Positions 1 through 7,385 of a stretch of 42,787 bases of DNA are shown piece by piece. The stretch lies in NCBI GenBank assembly GCA_019695395.1, contig JAIBAD010000012.1:1-42787 (forward strand), read 5' to 3'. Each line of letters begins with the position of its first letter. Position 1 is the first letter of the stretch. Both the position numbers and the translations under genes were made by a program. The notes below the pieces were generated by a model that worked only from the letters and a program-made list of their open reading frames with translations, was not told the DNA's origin and ran no database searches. Origin of the DNA: Alphaproteobacteria bacterium. GTDB taxonomy: Bacteria > Pseudomonadota > Alphaproteobacteria > JAEUKQ01 > JAIBAD01.

Positions 1-1
1 A

Positions 2-77
2 TGGTGGAGCCGATCGGGATCGAACCGACGGCCTCTTCATTGCGAACGAAGCGCTCTCCCAACTGAGCTACGGCCCC
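2..77 (-). tRNA. tRNA-Ala (anticodon CGC)
   Basis: Read on the minus strand this folds into a full cloverleaf. The acceptor GGGGCCG pairs with CGGCTCC (one G-T pair). The D arm is GCTC/GAGC, the anticodon arm is CTTCG-TTCGCAA-TGAAG, and the T arm is GTCGG/CCGAT around TTCGATC. Loop positions 34-36 read CGC, which decodes GCG alanine codons. The discriminator A and the 3' CCA are both encoded (positions 5 to 2). A GCG-specific tRNA is a little surprising in such an AT-rich genome, and a TGC isoacceptor presumably lies elsewhere. Confidence 0.95.
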
Positions 78-86
78 ATAAATTTA

Positions 87-115
87 CTATTAGAAATCCT
101 GAAAAAATCTGTCAA
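87..115 (-). promoter_or_regulatory. Promoter of the tRNA-Ala gene
   Basis: On the minus strand a perfect -35 TTGACA (115-110) is followed after 17 bases by a weak -10-like TAATAG (92-87). This ends ten bases upstream of the tRNA 5' end. The -35 is convincing. The -10 is a poor match, so the exact start site is uncertain. Confidence 0.5.
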
Positions 116-204
116 CCTTCATTTCTTAAAGCATACTTGCGATTTTATATTAATCTCGTTAAATTAATCAAAAATGGTACTCATGTCACAAAGGAATAAA
201 TGCT

Positions 205-483
205 ATGCATTCGTTGATTGATTTAATAGGTACAATCATTAATCTTTATATGTGGCTTATTATAGCTTATGTCATTATGAATTGGTTAATTAATCTTAAT
301 ATTATTAATACAAGCATTTATGCTGTGCAACGTATCTATCGTTTTTTAACCCAAATTACCGAACCTGCATTACAACCTATCCGAAAAATTATCCCATATA
401 TAGGTGGCATTGATATTTCGCCAGTTATTCTTATTCTTCTTCTTTATTTTGCCCGTAATTTAATGTATGAAATATTTATCTAA
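205..483 (+). CDS. YggT family integral membrane protein
   Basis: This 92-residue protein has two hydrophobic segments (about residues 8-30 and 72-90). They flank the family signature EPALQPIRKIIP, followed by GIDISPVILILLL. YggT proteins are small inner-membrane proteins of poorly defined role, sometimes linked to osmotic tolerance or to placement of division and respiratory components. The ATG follows an AAGGA-type ribosome site in a suitable position. folD starts 12 bases downstream, so the two are probably co-transcribed; this yggT-folD adjacency occurs in other alphaproteobacteria. Length is normal for the family. Confidence 0.9.
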   Translation: MHSLIDLIGTIINLYMWLIIAYVIMNWLINLNIINTSIYAVQRIYRFLTQITEPALQPIRKIIPYIGGIDISPVILILLLYFARNLMYEIFI

Positions 484-495
484 TTAAAAACACTG

Positions 496-1386
496 ATGAC
501 ACACTATTCCGATCATATCTTACATAAAATTATTGATGGGAAAAAACTGGCTAATCAATTATGTACGTCAGTTAGCACAGAAATTAATCAATTAACTAAC
601 CATCAAAAAATTGTACCTGGCCTTGCAGTGATCATGGTAGGTGATAATCCAGCAAGCCATATATATGTTCAAAACAAACAAAAAAAAGCTAAAGAATTGG
701 GCATTAATTCTTTTCATTATCCATTAGCGATGACAACAAGTGAAATGGAATTATTACATCTTCTTGACCAATTAAATCATGACCCAAATGTGCATGGGAT
801 TTTAGTTCAATTACCCTTACCAGATCATATTGATCCCCATAAAATAATTGAACATATTCACCCCGATAAAGATGTAGATGGATTTCATAGCAGAAATATG
901 GGGCTTTTAGCCCTGGGAAAAAAAGAATTGGTCCCGTGTACACCCCTTGGCTGTTTGAAGTTATTAAAGCATTTTCTTGGAAATTTATCAGGCAAAAAAT
1001 CTGTTATTATTGGGCGGTCTAACATTGTTGGGAAACCAATGGCTTTATTATTATTACAGGAAAATTGTACGGTCACCATAACCCATTCTTATACACAAAA
1101 TCTTGCCCAAGAATGCCAACAAGCTGACATCATTATTGCAGCCATCGGAAAACCAAATTTTGTTAAAGCTGAATGGGTTAAAGAAAATAGCGTTATTATT
1201 GATGTTGGTATTAATCGCATATCAAATGAAAACAACAAATCTATCATTGTTGGTGATGTTGATTTTTCAAATGTTGTTGACAAAGTGCAAGCCATAACCC
1301 CTGTACCAGGTGGGGTTGGGCCCATGACCATTGCGTGCCTTATGCATAACACGTTACAAGCATATAAAAAACAATTATCTATTTAG
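496..1386 (+). CDS. folD: Bifunctional methylenetetrahydrofolate dehydrogenase / methenyltetrahydrofolate cyclohydrolase
   Basis: This cytosolic enzyme interconverts 5,10-methylene-, methenyl- and 10-formyl-tetrahydrofolate with NADP, supplying one-carbon units for purines and formyl-Met-tRNA. The 296 residues match the usual length. Visible hallmarks are the substrate-site YVQNKQKKAKELGI with its Tyr-Lys pair, the PLPDHID region, the Rossmann motif GRSNIVGKPMALLL, and the C-terminal signature PVPGGVGPMTIACL. The gene follows yggT by 12 bases. A stem-loop with a T run lies about 30 bases after the stop, so the pair probably ends there. Confidence 0.97.
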   Translation: MTHYSDHILHKIIDGKKLANQLCTSVSTEINQLTNHQKIVPGLAVIMVGDNPASHIYVQNKQKKAKELGINSFHYPLAMTTSEMELLHLLDQLNHDPNVHGILVQLPLPDHIDPHKIIEHIHPDKDVDGFHSRNMGLLALGKKELVPCTPLGCLKLLKHFLGNLSGKKSVIIGRSNIVGKPMALLLLQENCTVTITHSYTQNLAQECQQADIIIAAIGKPNFVKAEWVKENSVIIDVGINRISNENNKSIIVGDVDFSNVVDKVQAITPVPGGVGPMTIACLMHNTLQAYKKQLSI

Positions 1387-1416
1387 CCCTTTATCTTCTT
1401 TAAAATAAATAATATT

Positions 1417-1441
1417 CTTGTCCGTATACGGCAAGTTTTTT
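1417..1441 (+). terminator. Rho-independent terminator after folD
   Basis: CTTG-T-CCG pairs with CGG-CAAG around a TATA loop, with one bulged T. Six T residues (1436-1441) follow directly. It sits 31 bases past the folD stop and before the small ORF at 1494, so it closes the yggT-folD transcript. Confidence 0.75.
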
Positions 1442-1493
1442 ATATTTATTAGATTAAAATAAATGCATAACAGTAATTCTAAGGATTTTTCTT

Positions 1494-1682
1494 ATGCATT
1501 TTCTTCATTTTAATCATCATATACTTAAAGATATTGGCATTGAAAAATGGCAAATAAACTATCAAATTAATCAAAACTTTATTTTTTATATAAAAAAAAT
1601 TTTTATTTGTAACCTTTCTACTTATTATGATAATTACTTTTCATTTTTATTTTTACCTAGAAGACGAAGACGTAAAGCTTGA
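1494..1682 (+). CDS. Small DUF1127-like protein (putative)
   Basis: A 62-codon ORF with AAGGA (1481-1485) eight bases before its ATG. The N-terminal part contains [16 protein letters not shown], resembling the core of DUF1127 proteins (pattern D-x-x-LLxDIGLSRxDI). These are 45-60 residue, usually basic proteins common in alpha- and gammaproteobacteria. Some bind RNA and tune phosphate, carbon or sRNA metabolism. The rest is lysine- and aromatic-rich and ends in a run of five arginines. The last 49 bases overlap the 3' end of the convergent argG, so the basic tail is read from the argG antisense strand. That and the short length make it tentative, but the ribosome site and motif together are unlikely to be chance. 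Confidence 0.5.
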   Translation: MHFLHFNHHILKDIGIEKWQINYQINQNFIFYIKKIFICNLSTYYDNYFSFLFLPRRRRRKA

Positions 1683-2848
1683 AGATGAATAAATCCTTCT
1701 GCATCTTTTTGATTATAAACCTGATCTTGTTCAAAAGTGACATGATCAATACTATAAAGACTTTTCGGAGAACGCCTGCCCGTCACATAAACATTGCCTT
1801 TATAAAGTTTTAATTTTACGACACCTTCAACATGTTCTTGGCTTTTATCAATTAAGGCTTGTAACATAAGACGTTCTGGACTGTACCAGAAACCATTATA
1901 AATTAATTCTGCATAACGTGGCATCAATTCATCTTTAAGATGGGCTGCCCCCCGGTCAAGGGTAATACTTTCAATGGCCCGATGAGCCACATGCAAAATT
2001 GTACCCCCCGGTGTCTCATAGATACCACGTGATTTCATACCCACAAATCTATTTTCTACAAGATCAAGTCGGCCAATACCGTGCATTCCACCCAAACGAT
2101 TTAATTCCTTTAACAGGAAGGCAGGGGATAATTTCTGACCATTAACCGCAATTGGATCACCTTTGAGAAATTCTATTTCAATTATCTGTGGTTCATTCGG
2201 GGCTGCTTCCGGCGCAACCGTTCTACTATATACATAATCTGGGGCTTCAATCCATGGATCTTCTAAAATTTTTCCTTCGGCTGAAATATGTAAAAGATTG
2301 GCATCTGTTGAAAACGGCGCTTCCCCTCTTTTATCTTTGGCAATAGGAATTTGATTTTTTTCCGCAAATTCTATAAGAGCTGCGCGTGAATTTAATTGCC
2401 ATTCCCGCCAAGGGGCCACAACTTTAATATCTGGATTTAATGCATAATAGGTCAATTCAAAACGTACTTGATCGTTTCCCTTCCCTGTTGCCCCATGGGC
2501 TACAGCATCTGCACCCATTTCTTTAGCAATTTCGATTTGTCTTTTGGCGATTAAAGGACGAGCAATTGATGTCCCTAAAAGATAATGCCCTTCATACATA
2601 GCATTACTGCGAAACATGGGGAAAACATAATCGCGGACAAATTCTTCTTGTAAATTTTCAATAAAAATATGTTGGACCCCAAACATTTCTGCTTTTTTTC
2701 GGGCAGGTTCTAATTCTTCACCTTGTCCTATATCTGCTGTAAAAGTAATCACTTCACACCCATAGGTCTGTTGCAACCACTTTAAAATAACGCTGGTATC
2801 AAGCCCACCAGAATAAGCTAAAACAATTTTTTTAATAGGATACGCCAT
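1634..2848 (-). CDS. argG: Argininosuccinate synthase
   Basis: Joins citrulline and aspartate with ATP to form argininosuccinate, the penultimate step of arginine synthesis. The 404 residues are the standard length of the bacterial type. The N-terminal [10 protein letters not shown] (residues 11-20) is the ATP-pyrophosphatase P-loop. [14 protein letters not shown] and the downstream [18 protein letters not shown] block are typical substrate-binding regions. The gene stands alone on the minus strand, opposite the SRP RNA/dnaX direction, with its own upstream space of about 100 bases. No other arginine genes are in the window. Its 3' end overlaps a small convergent ORF. Confidence 0.97.
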   Translation of the reverse strand: MAYPIKKIVLAYSGGLDTSVILKWLQQTYGCEVITFTADIGQGEELEPARKKAEMFGVQHIFIENLQEEFVRDYVFPMFRSNAMYEGHYLLGTSIARPLIAKRQIEIAKEMGADAVAHGATGKGNDQVRFELTYYALNPDIKVVAPWREWQLNSRAALIEFAEKNQIPIAKDKRGEAPFSTDANLLHISAEGKILEDPWIEAPDYVYSRTVAPEAAPNEPQIIEIEFLKGDPIAVNGQKLSPAFLLKELNRLGGMHGIGRLDLVENRFVGMKSRGIYETPGGTILHVAHRAIESITLDRGAAHLKDELMPRYAELIYNGFWYSPERLMLQALIDKSQEHVEGVVKLKLYKGNVYVTGRRSPKSLYSIDHVTFEQDQVYNQKDAEGFIHLQALRLRLLGKNKNEK

Positions 2849-2946
2849 AAAATTTCTTTCATTTTTAAATATGGATTTTCTATATAATTATTCTAAGATT
2901 AAAAGATATATTTTACATCTTTAAAAAATTAATATTATAGTAAGTT

Positions 2947-3044
2947 GGAGATTAGATTCGGACATGCTCCTTGCTAACCCGGCCAGATCCGGAAGGAAGC
3001 AGCCGTAACAAGTTCTTCATGGGTCGTAATCTAGTCTCCTTATG
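2947..3044 (+). ncRNA. ffs: Signal recognition particle RNA, short bacterial (4.5S) type
   Basis: The conserved SRP domain is visible as GGCCAGATCCGGAAGGAAGC then AGCC, containing the GGAAG / AGCAGCC internal loops that bind Ffh. The ends form a long closing helix: GGAGATTAGATT (2947-2958) pairs with AATCTAGTCTCC (3028-3039) with one G-T pair. A short T-rich stretch follows. Size is about 95-100 nt. The RNA works with Ffh and FtsY to target membrane proteins. Location just upstream of dnaX is common. End points are inferred from the helix; a TATTAT (-10-like) lies just upstream. Confidence 0.93.
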
Positions 3045-3117
3045 TTTTAATGTATATTTCTACTTTATCCTTAATTAAGATATAAATATATAAATTCTTA
3101 ACAAGATACAGTTACTT

Positions 3118-4884
3118 ATGATGACCACATCACCTTATCGGGTATTAGCCCGTAAATATAGACCTGGCAAATTGACCGAACTTATTGGTCAAGATGTGAT
3201 GGTACGTATTTTAACCAATGCCCTTGTCACAGGGCGTATTGCCCATGCTTTCATGTTAACAGGGGTACGAGGTGTTGGAAAAACAACAACAGCTAGAATT
3301 ATTGCACGTGGGTTAAATTGCCTGGGTCAAGACGGAAATAGCGGACCTACTATTAATCCTTGTGGAATTTGCAGCCAATGCGACCTGGCACTGAATGAAC
3401 GTCATTTAGATATTATTGAAATGGATGCTGCAAGTCACACAGGTGTTGCAGACATCCGTGATCTCATCGAAGGTGTACTTTATGCCCCTGTATCGGGACG
3501 ATATAAAATATACATTATTGATGAAGTCCATATGCTTTCCAATAATGCTTTTAATGCTTTATTGAAAACTTTGGAAGAACCTCCGCCTCATGTGAAATTT
3601 ATTTTTGCTACAACTGAAATTCGTAAGGTACCTGTCACCATACTATCCCGTTGTCAACGTTTTGACCTGAAACGGGTTGATGAGATTGTGTTACAAAAAT
3701 ATTTTGGTGATATAGCAAAGCTTGAAGGATTTTCTATTGATCCCGAAGCCGTTGGATTAATTGCCCGCGCTGCCGAAGGTTCTGTGAGAGACGGGTTATC
3801 ATTGCTCGACCAAGCCTTAATCCTGTCAGAAAATTCAACAATTAAAGCTGACGCTGTACGCCATATGTTAGGAAGTACAGATCAAAAAGAACTTTTAGAG
3901 CTTTATGAACATTTAGTAACCGGTCTTACGTCTCATGCGCTAGAGAAACTTAAATCCCTTTATGTGCTTGGAAGTGATCCTATTTTAATTATTAAAGATT
4001 TGCTTGAATTAACTGCTGAATTAAGCCGCTTACAAATTTCTCCTGATCTTTATAAAAAATTATTTTTCGGTGAAACCAACCAAATTCTTGTACAAAAGTT
4101 ATCAACCCAATTATCCGTATCTATTTTAGCTAAATTGTGGCAACTTCTTCTTAAAGGGCTTGCAGAAATTCAAACTGCCCCCAATCCTTATCAAGCCGCT
4201 GAAATGCTTATTATTAGATTGACACATACAGCTTCTCTTCCAACACCTGCAGAATTAATTGACTTGTGGCAAAATAGTAAGGATTCTAAATTAATATCCT
4301 CACCATCACCTGTGCCTTCCTCTTCTGCGGCAATAGTTTCTAACAATAAAAATTTTATAAAAAATATACCAACATCAGAATTATCTACACCAGAAATTGT
4401 TGATTTTACGTCGTTCCATCTACCTCAAAACCCTATACCTTCATCTTCTTTGACATCGGACAAAATATCTTCTTCATCTCTTACAACCTTTGAAGATATG
4501 GTTGATTTATTTGCCCAAAAAAGGGAAGCTATTCTTCACACTAACCTTGTTTACAATACTAGATTGGTTAGATATCAAAAAGGTAACATTGAAATTAATG
4601 TAACCGACCAAACACCAAAAAACTTTATTAACAGACTAGCCACCTGTCTTAATGAATGGACAAATGAAAGGTGGACCATTAATTTAACCCAAGAATCTGG
4701 TGGCCCCACATTGGCTGAAAAAAAAGCTATGGAAGAAGAAAGAAAGATTAATGAGGCTATGCAACATCCTATTGCCAAAACTATATTAGAAAATTTTCCA
4801 AATGCTAAAGTTGATAAAATTATTCCCCTTAATCAAAATTCTGATGCTGTAATTGATACTTATACAAAAGGAGATACACCTTGA
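3118..4884 (+). CDS. dnaX: DNA polymerase III subunit tau/gamma
   Basis: Clamp-loader ATPase and replisome organiser. The AAA+ core has Walker A GVRGVGKT (49-56), a zinc module with C68 and the C82-x2-C85-x2-C88 cluster, Walker B IIDEVH (133-138) and the SRC sensor at 177-179. Clamp-loader domain III ends near residue 370. A low-complexity Ser/Pro/Thr-rich linker (about 385-460) precedes a C-terminal polymerase-binding domain, so the full 588 residues correspond to tau. No slippery site is seen at the domain III/IV border that would yield gamma. It heads dnaX-ybaB-recR, a conserved trio: ybaB starts at its stop and recR 14 bases later. Confidence 0.96.
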   Translation: MMTTSPYRVLARKYRPGKLTELIGQDVMVRILTNALVTGRIAHAFMLTGVRGVGKTTTARIIARGLNCLGQDGNSGPTINPCGICSQCDLALNERHLDIIEMDAASHTGVADIRDLIEGVLYAPVSGRYKIYIIDEVHMLSNNAFNALLKTLEEPPPHVKFIFATTEIRKVPVTILSRCQRFDLKRVDEIVLQKYFGDIAKLEGFSIDPEAVGLIARAAEGSVRDGLSLLDQALILSENSTIKADAVRHMLGSTDQKELLELYEHLVTGLTSHALEKLKSLYVLGSDPILIIKDLLELTAELSRLQISPDLYKKLFFGETNQILVQKLSTQLSVSILAKLWQLLLKGLAEIQTAPNPYQAAEMLIIRLTHTASLPTPAELIDLWQNSKDSKLISSPSPVPSSSAAIVSNNKNFIKNIPTSELSTPEIVDFTSFHLPQNPIPSSSLTSDKISSSSLTTFEDMVDLFAQKREAILHTNLVYNTRLVRYQKGNIEINVTDQTPKNFINRLATCLNEWTNERWTINLTQESGGPTLAEKKAMEEERKINEAMQHPIAKTILENFPNAKVDKIIPLNQNSDAVIDTYTKGDTP

Positions 4885-5207
4885 TGAAAAATTTAGGCTC
4901 TATGCTTAAGCAAGCCCAACAAATTCAGAATAAAATGTCTGAAATGCAAAATGAATTGGATAAAATGGAGGTAACTGGATCAGCAGGCGGTGGTATGGTC
5001 CAAATTGTTATTTCTGGAAAAAACAATGTACGTTCTATCCAAATTGATCCCCAACTTTTAAAAAGTGAAGAAAAAGAAATTCTTGAAGATTTAATTGTTG
5101 CGGCCTTCCAAGATGCCAAAACCAAAGTTGAAGCATTAGCTTCAGCGGAAATGGCTAAAATTACAGGCGGTCTTCCCTTACCACCTGGATTTAAATTACC
5201 TTTTTAA
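4884..5207 (+). CDS. YbaB/EbfC nucleoid-associated protein
   Basis: A small dimeric DNA-binding protein (107 residues), usually encoded between dnaX and recR. The sequence begins MKNLGSMLKQAQQIQNKM, a long helix typical of the family, and ends with the GGLPLPPGFKLPF tail. I chose the ATG at 4884, which shares one base with the dnaX TGA stop (TGATG). An in-frame TTG at 4881 would add one residue. The GGAG-type ribosome site at 4868-4873 serves either start, so translation is coupled to dnaX. Family members bind DNA with little specificity; a direct role in RecR-dependent repair is inferred from synteny. Confidence 0.92.
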   Translation: MKNLGSMLKQAQQIQNKMSEMQNELDKMEVTGSAGGGMVQIVISGKNNVRSIQIDPQLLKSEEKEILEDLIVAAFQDAKTKVEALASAEMAKITGGLPLPPGFKLPF

Positions 5208-5221
5208 AAATAGGTTGATTT

Positions 5222-5827
5222 ATGTTAATTGGTGGTTCTGATATTAATCATCTTGTCAGTTTATTAAGTAGATTACCTGGGCTGGGGCCAAGATCAGCTA
5301 GACGTGTGACTTTACATCTATTAAAAAAACGGGACGAAGCTATTATTCCATTGATTGAAGCTTTTCATGCTATTCTCAACAATGTAAAATCATGTGTGGA
5401 ATGTGGTAATTTAGATAATTCAGATATCTGCACTCTATGTATGGACCGTAAAAGAGATATAACAACTTTATGTGTTGTTGAAGATGTTGTTGATCTTTGG
5501 GCGTTGGAAAGAGCTCATATATTCCAAGGACATTATCATGTATTAGGTGGGGTTTTATCCGCACTTGATGGTATTGGACCTGATCAGCTTAATATTGAAA
5601 AATTAAAAACTAGAGTGCAGAAAAATTCTGATATTAAAGAAATTATTTTAGCATTGCCAACCACAATGGATGGACAAGCAACCACTTATTATTTACAAGA
5701 ATTTTTATCCCCCTTTCCCTTAGTTATTAGTCATCTTGCCCACGGCGTCCCTGTAGGGGGTGAATTAGATTATATGGATGACAATACGTTAGCTGCTGCA
5801 CTCAAAGCACGAAGGCCAATCATATAA
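5222..5827 (+). CDS. recR: Recombination mediator RecR
   Basis: RecR forms a clamp-like ring with RecO and RecF to load RecA on gapped DNA. The 201-residue protein is normal length. It shows the helix-hairpin-helix LSRLPGLGPRSARR near residue 20, and a Cys4 zinc finger C-x2-C...C-x2-C (CVECGNLDNSDICTLC, about 59-74). The Toprim domain begins at TTLCVVEDVVDLWALE, and the C-terminal region has LAHGVPVGGELDYMD. It lies 14 bases after ybaB and is likely translated from the same message. Confidence 0.96.
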   Translation: MLIGGSDINHLVSLLSRLPGLGPRSARRVTLHLLKKRDEAIIPLIEAFHAILNNVKSCVECGNLDNSDICTLCMDRKRDITTLCVVEDVVDLWALERAHIFQGHYHVLGGVLSALDGIGPDQLNIEKLKTRVQKNSDIKEIILALPTTMDGQATTYYLQEFLSPFPLVISHLAHGVPVGGELDYMDDNTLAAALKARRPII

Positions 5828-5858
5828 AATCATTTTAACTTTAAGAAAGAAAATCAAA

Positions 5859-6284
5859 ATGACCCCATCTTATTACCTTGAAGATTTAACAATTGGTATG
5901 ACAGCTAATTTAAGTAAAACAATTACCGCCACAGATATAGCTTTATATGCGGATGTATCATCGGACACAAATCCTGTACATCTTGATGAAAATTTTGCTA
6001 AAAACACAATTTTTAAAAAACCTATTGCTCATGGTCTTTTAAGTGCGGGATTGATTTCAGCTGTTTTTGGTACAAAACTTCCAGGGCCAGGTGCCATTTA
6101 CATTATGCAAAATCTTAAATTTAAAGCACCCGTTTATATTGGAGATACAGTAACAGCAACTGTAACCGTAACTGGAATTGATCAAGAGAAGGCACGTGTC
6201 AGTTTTGAAACCATCTGTACAGTAGGTCAAACAGTAGTTATAGCGGGCGACGCTCAACTTATGGTTCCAAGAAAATCAAAATAA
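5859..6284 (+). CDS. MaoC-family (R)-specific enoyl-CoA hydratase
   Basis: A single hot-dog-fold hydratase of 141 residues. The hydratase-2 motif is present with the catalytic Asp and His in DTNPVHLDENFA (about 36-47). HGLLSAGLISAVFGTKLPGPGAIY follows, as in PhaJ-type (R)-enoyl-CoA hydratases. Such enzymes hydrate trans-2-enoyl-CoA to (R)-3-hydroxyacyl-CoA, feeding PHA synthesis or lipid metabolism. Substrate cannot be read from sequence, and no pha genes are visible nearby. It is 31 bases after recR and 52 before ribF in the same orientation, so it may ride on the housekeeping transcript. Confidence 0.85.
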   Translation: MTPSYYLEDLTIGMTANLSKTITATDIALYADVSSDTNPVHLDENFAKNTIFKKPIAHGLLSAGLISAVFGTKLPGPGAIYIMQNLKFKAPVYIGDTVTATVTVTGIDQEKARVSFETICTVGQTVVIAGDAQLMVPRKSK

Positions 6285-6336
6285 TAAATTGATTATTCAA
6301 GTTTTATAAAACAATTAGGATCATTAAGACATTAAG

Positions 6337-7320
6337 ATGAAATTAATACGCTATCTTAATAATCCTTTATCTTTTATCCAAAAAAATGTTATTTCGCTAG
6401 GTAACTTTGATGGTGTCCATCAAGGACACCAAATGGTTTTAAAAGAAGGAAAAAATATAGCCAAAAAAAATTCAATACCTCATGCTGTTTTAACTTTTGA
6501 GCCTCATCCTAAAGAATTTTTTTTTCATGATTCATTACCTTTTCGTTTAACACCTTGTGCCATCAAATTGAAACTTCTAAATAAATTAAATATTGATTAT
6601 GTTGTCGTATTAAAATTTAATTATGATCTTTCATCATTATCACCAGAATTATTTATTCAAAATATTTTAATCAATTCTCTTCATGTTGATCATGTGGTTG
6701 TTGGACATGATTTTGTTTTTGGTAAAAATCGTCAAGGTAATGCAGATTTACTAAAAATTTTAGGAAAAAAAATGGGATTTAACGTTACGATTGTCAAGCC
6801 TATTAAAAACGCCAATAATCTTATCTATTCATCAACACATATTCGTGACTATTTAAAAAAAGGGCAAATTCAGGATGCAAATAAAATGTTGGGTAGACCC
6901 TGGCAAATCCAAGGACGTGTTATCAAAGGTGATCAAAGAGGCAGAACCATTGGTTTTCCCACCGCAAATATTTTTTATAAAAACTATTTAATTCCCACTT
7001 TTGGTGTTTATGCATGTTTTGTAAAACACCCAAAAGAATCGCATCAATTGTTTCCAGCCATAACAAATATTGGTTATAGACCAACTATTCATGGTCAGGA
7101 TTTAAGGGTCGAAACACATATTTTTGATTTTAGCGGTGATCTTTATGATCAAAAATTGTCTATTATGTTAATTGATTTTATCAGACCAGAAAAAAAATTC
7201 GATAGTCTTCAGCATTTGCAAAACCAAATCATTCAAGATTGTCAAACTGCCCAATCTATTCTTCAAAATTCAATAAATTCTATTGATATGGCAGATCCTT
7301 TAAATGATCTTTCTTGTTAA
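6337..7320 (+). CDS. ribF: Bifunctional riboflavin kinase / FAD synthetase
   Basis: Converts riboflavin to FMN and then FAD. The N-terminal nucleotidyltransferase domain (about 1-160) has SLGNFDGVHQGHQ and the STHIRDYLKKGQ segment. The C-terminal flavokinase domain (about 180-310) has GRVIKGDQRGRTIGFPTANI and GDLYDQKLSIMLIDFIRPE. The length of 327 residues is complete. It precedes ileS and lspA, an order seen in many proteobacteria (ribF-ileS-lspA). Confidence 0.96.
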   Translation: MKLIRYLNNPLSFIQKNVISLGNFDGVHQGHQMVLKEGKNIAKKNSIPHAVLTFEPHPKEFFFHDSLPFRLTPCAIKLKLLNKLNIDYVVVLKFNYDLSSLSPELFIQNILINSLHVDHVVVGHDFVFGKNRQGNADLLKILGKKMGFNVTIVKPIKNANNLIYSSTHIRDYLKKGQIQDANKMLGRPWQIQGRVIKGDQRGRTIGFPTANIFYKNYLIPTFGVYACFVKHPKESHQLFPAITNIGYRPTIHGQDLRVETHIFDFSGDLYDQKLSIMLIDFIRPEKKFDSLQHLQNQIIQDCQTAQSILQNSINSIDMADPLNDLSC

Positions 7321-7385
7321 GAAAGGTTTTTGACAAATGAATGTAAAATAGACACAATAAGCAAAAATTATAAGGTTTTGTTATT

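Noticed and set aside
4713-4725. A8 run in dnaX (GAA AAA AAA) as a programmed frameshift site for gamma
   Set aside because: It lies around residue 533, near the C-terminal end of tau, far from the domain III/IV border where gamma is made. No stem-loop or Shine-Dalgarno stimulator was seen.
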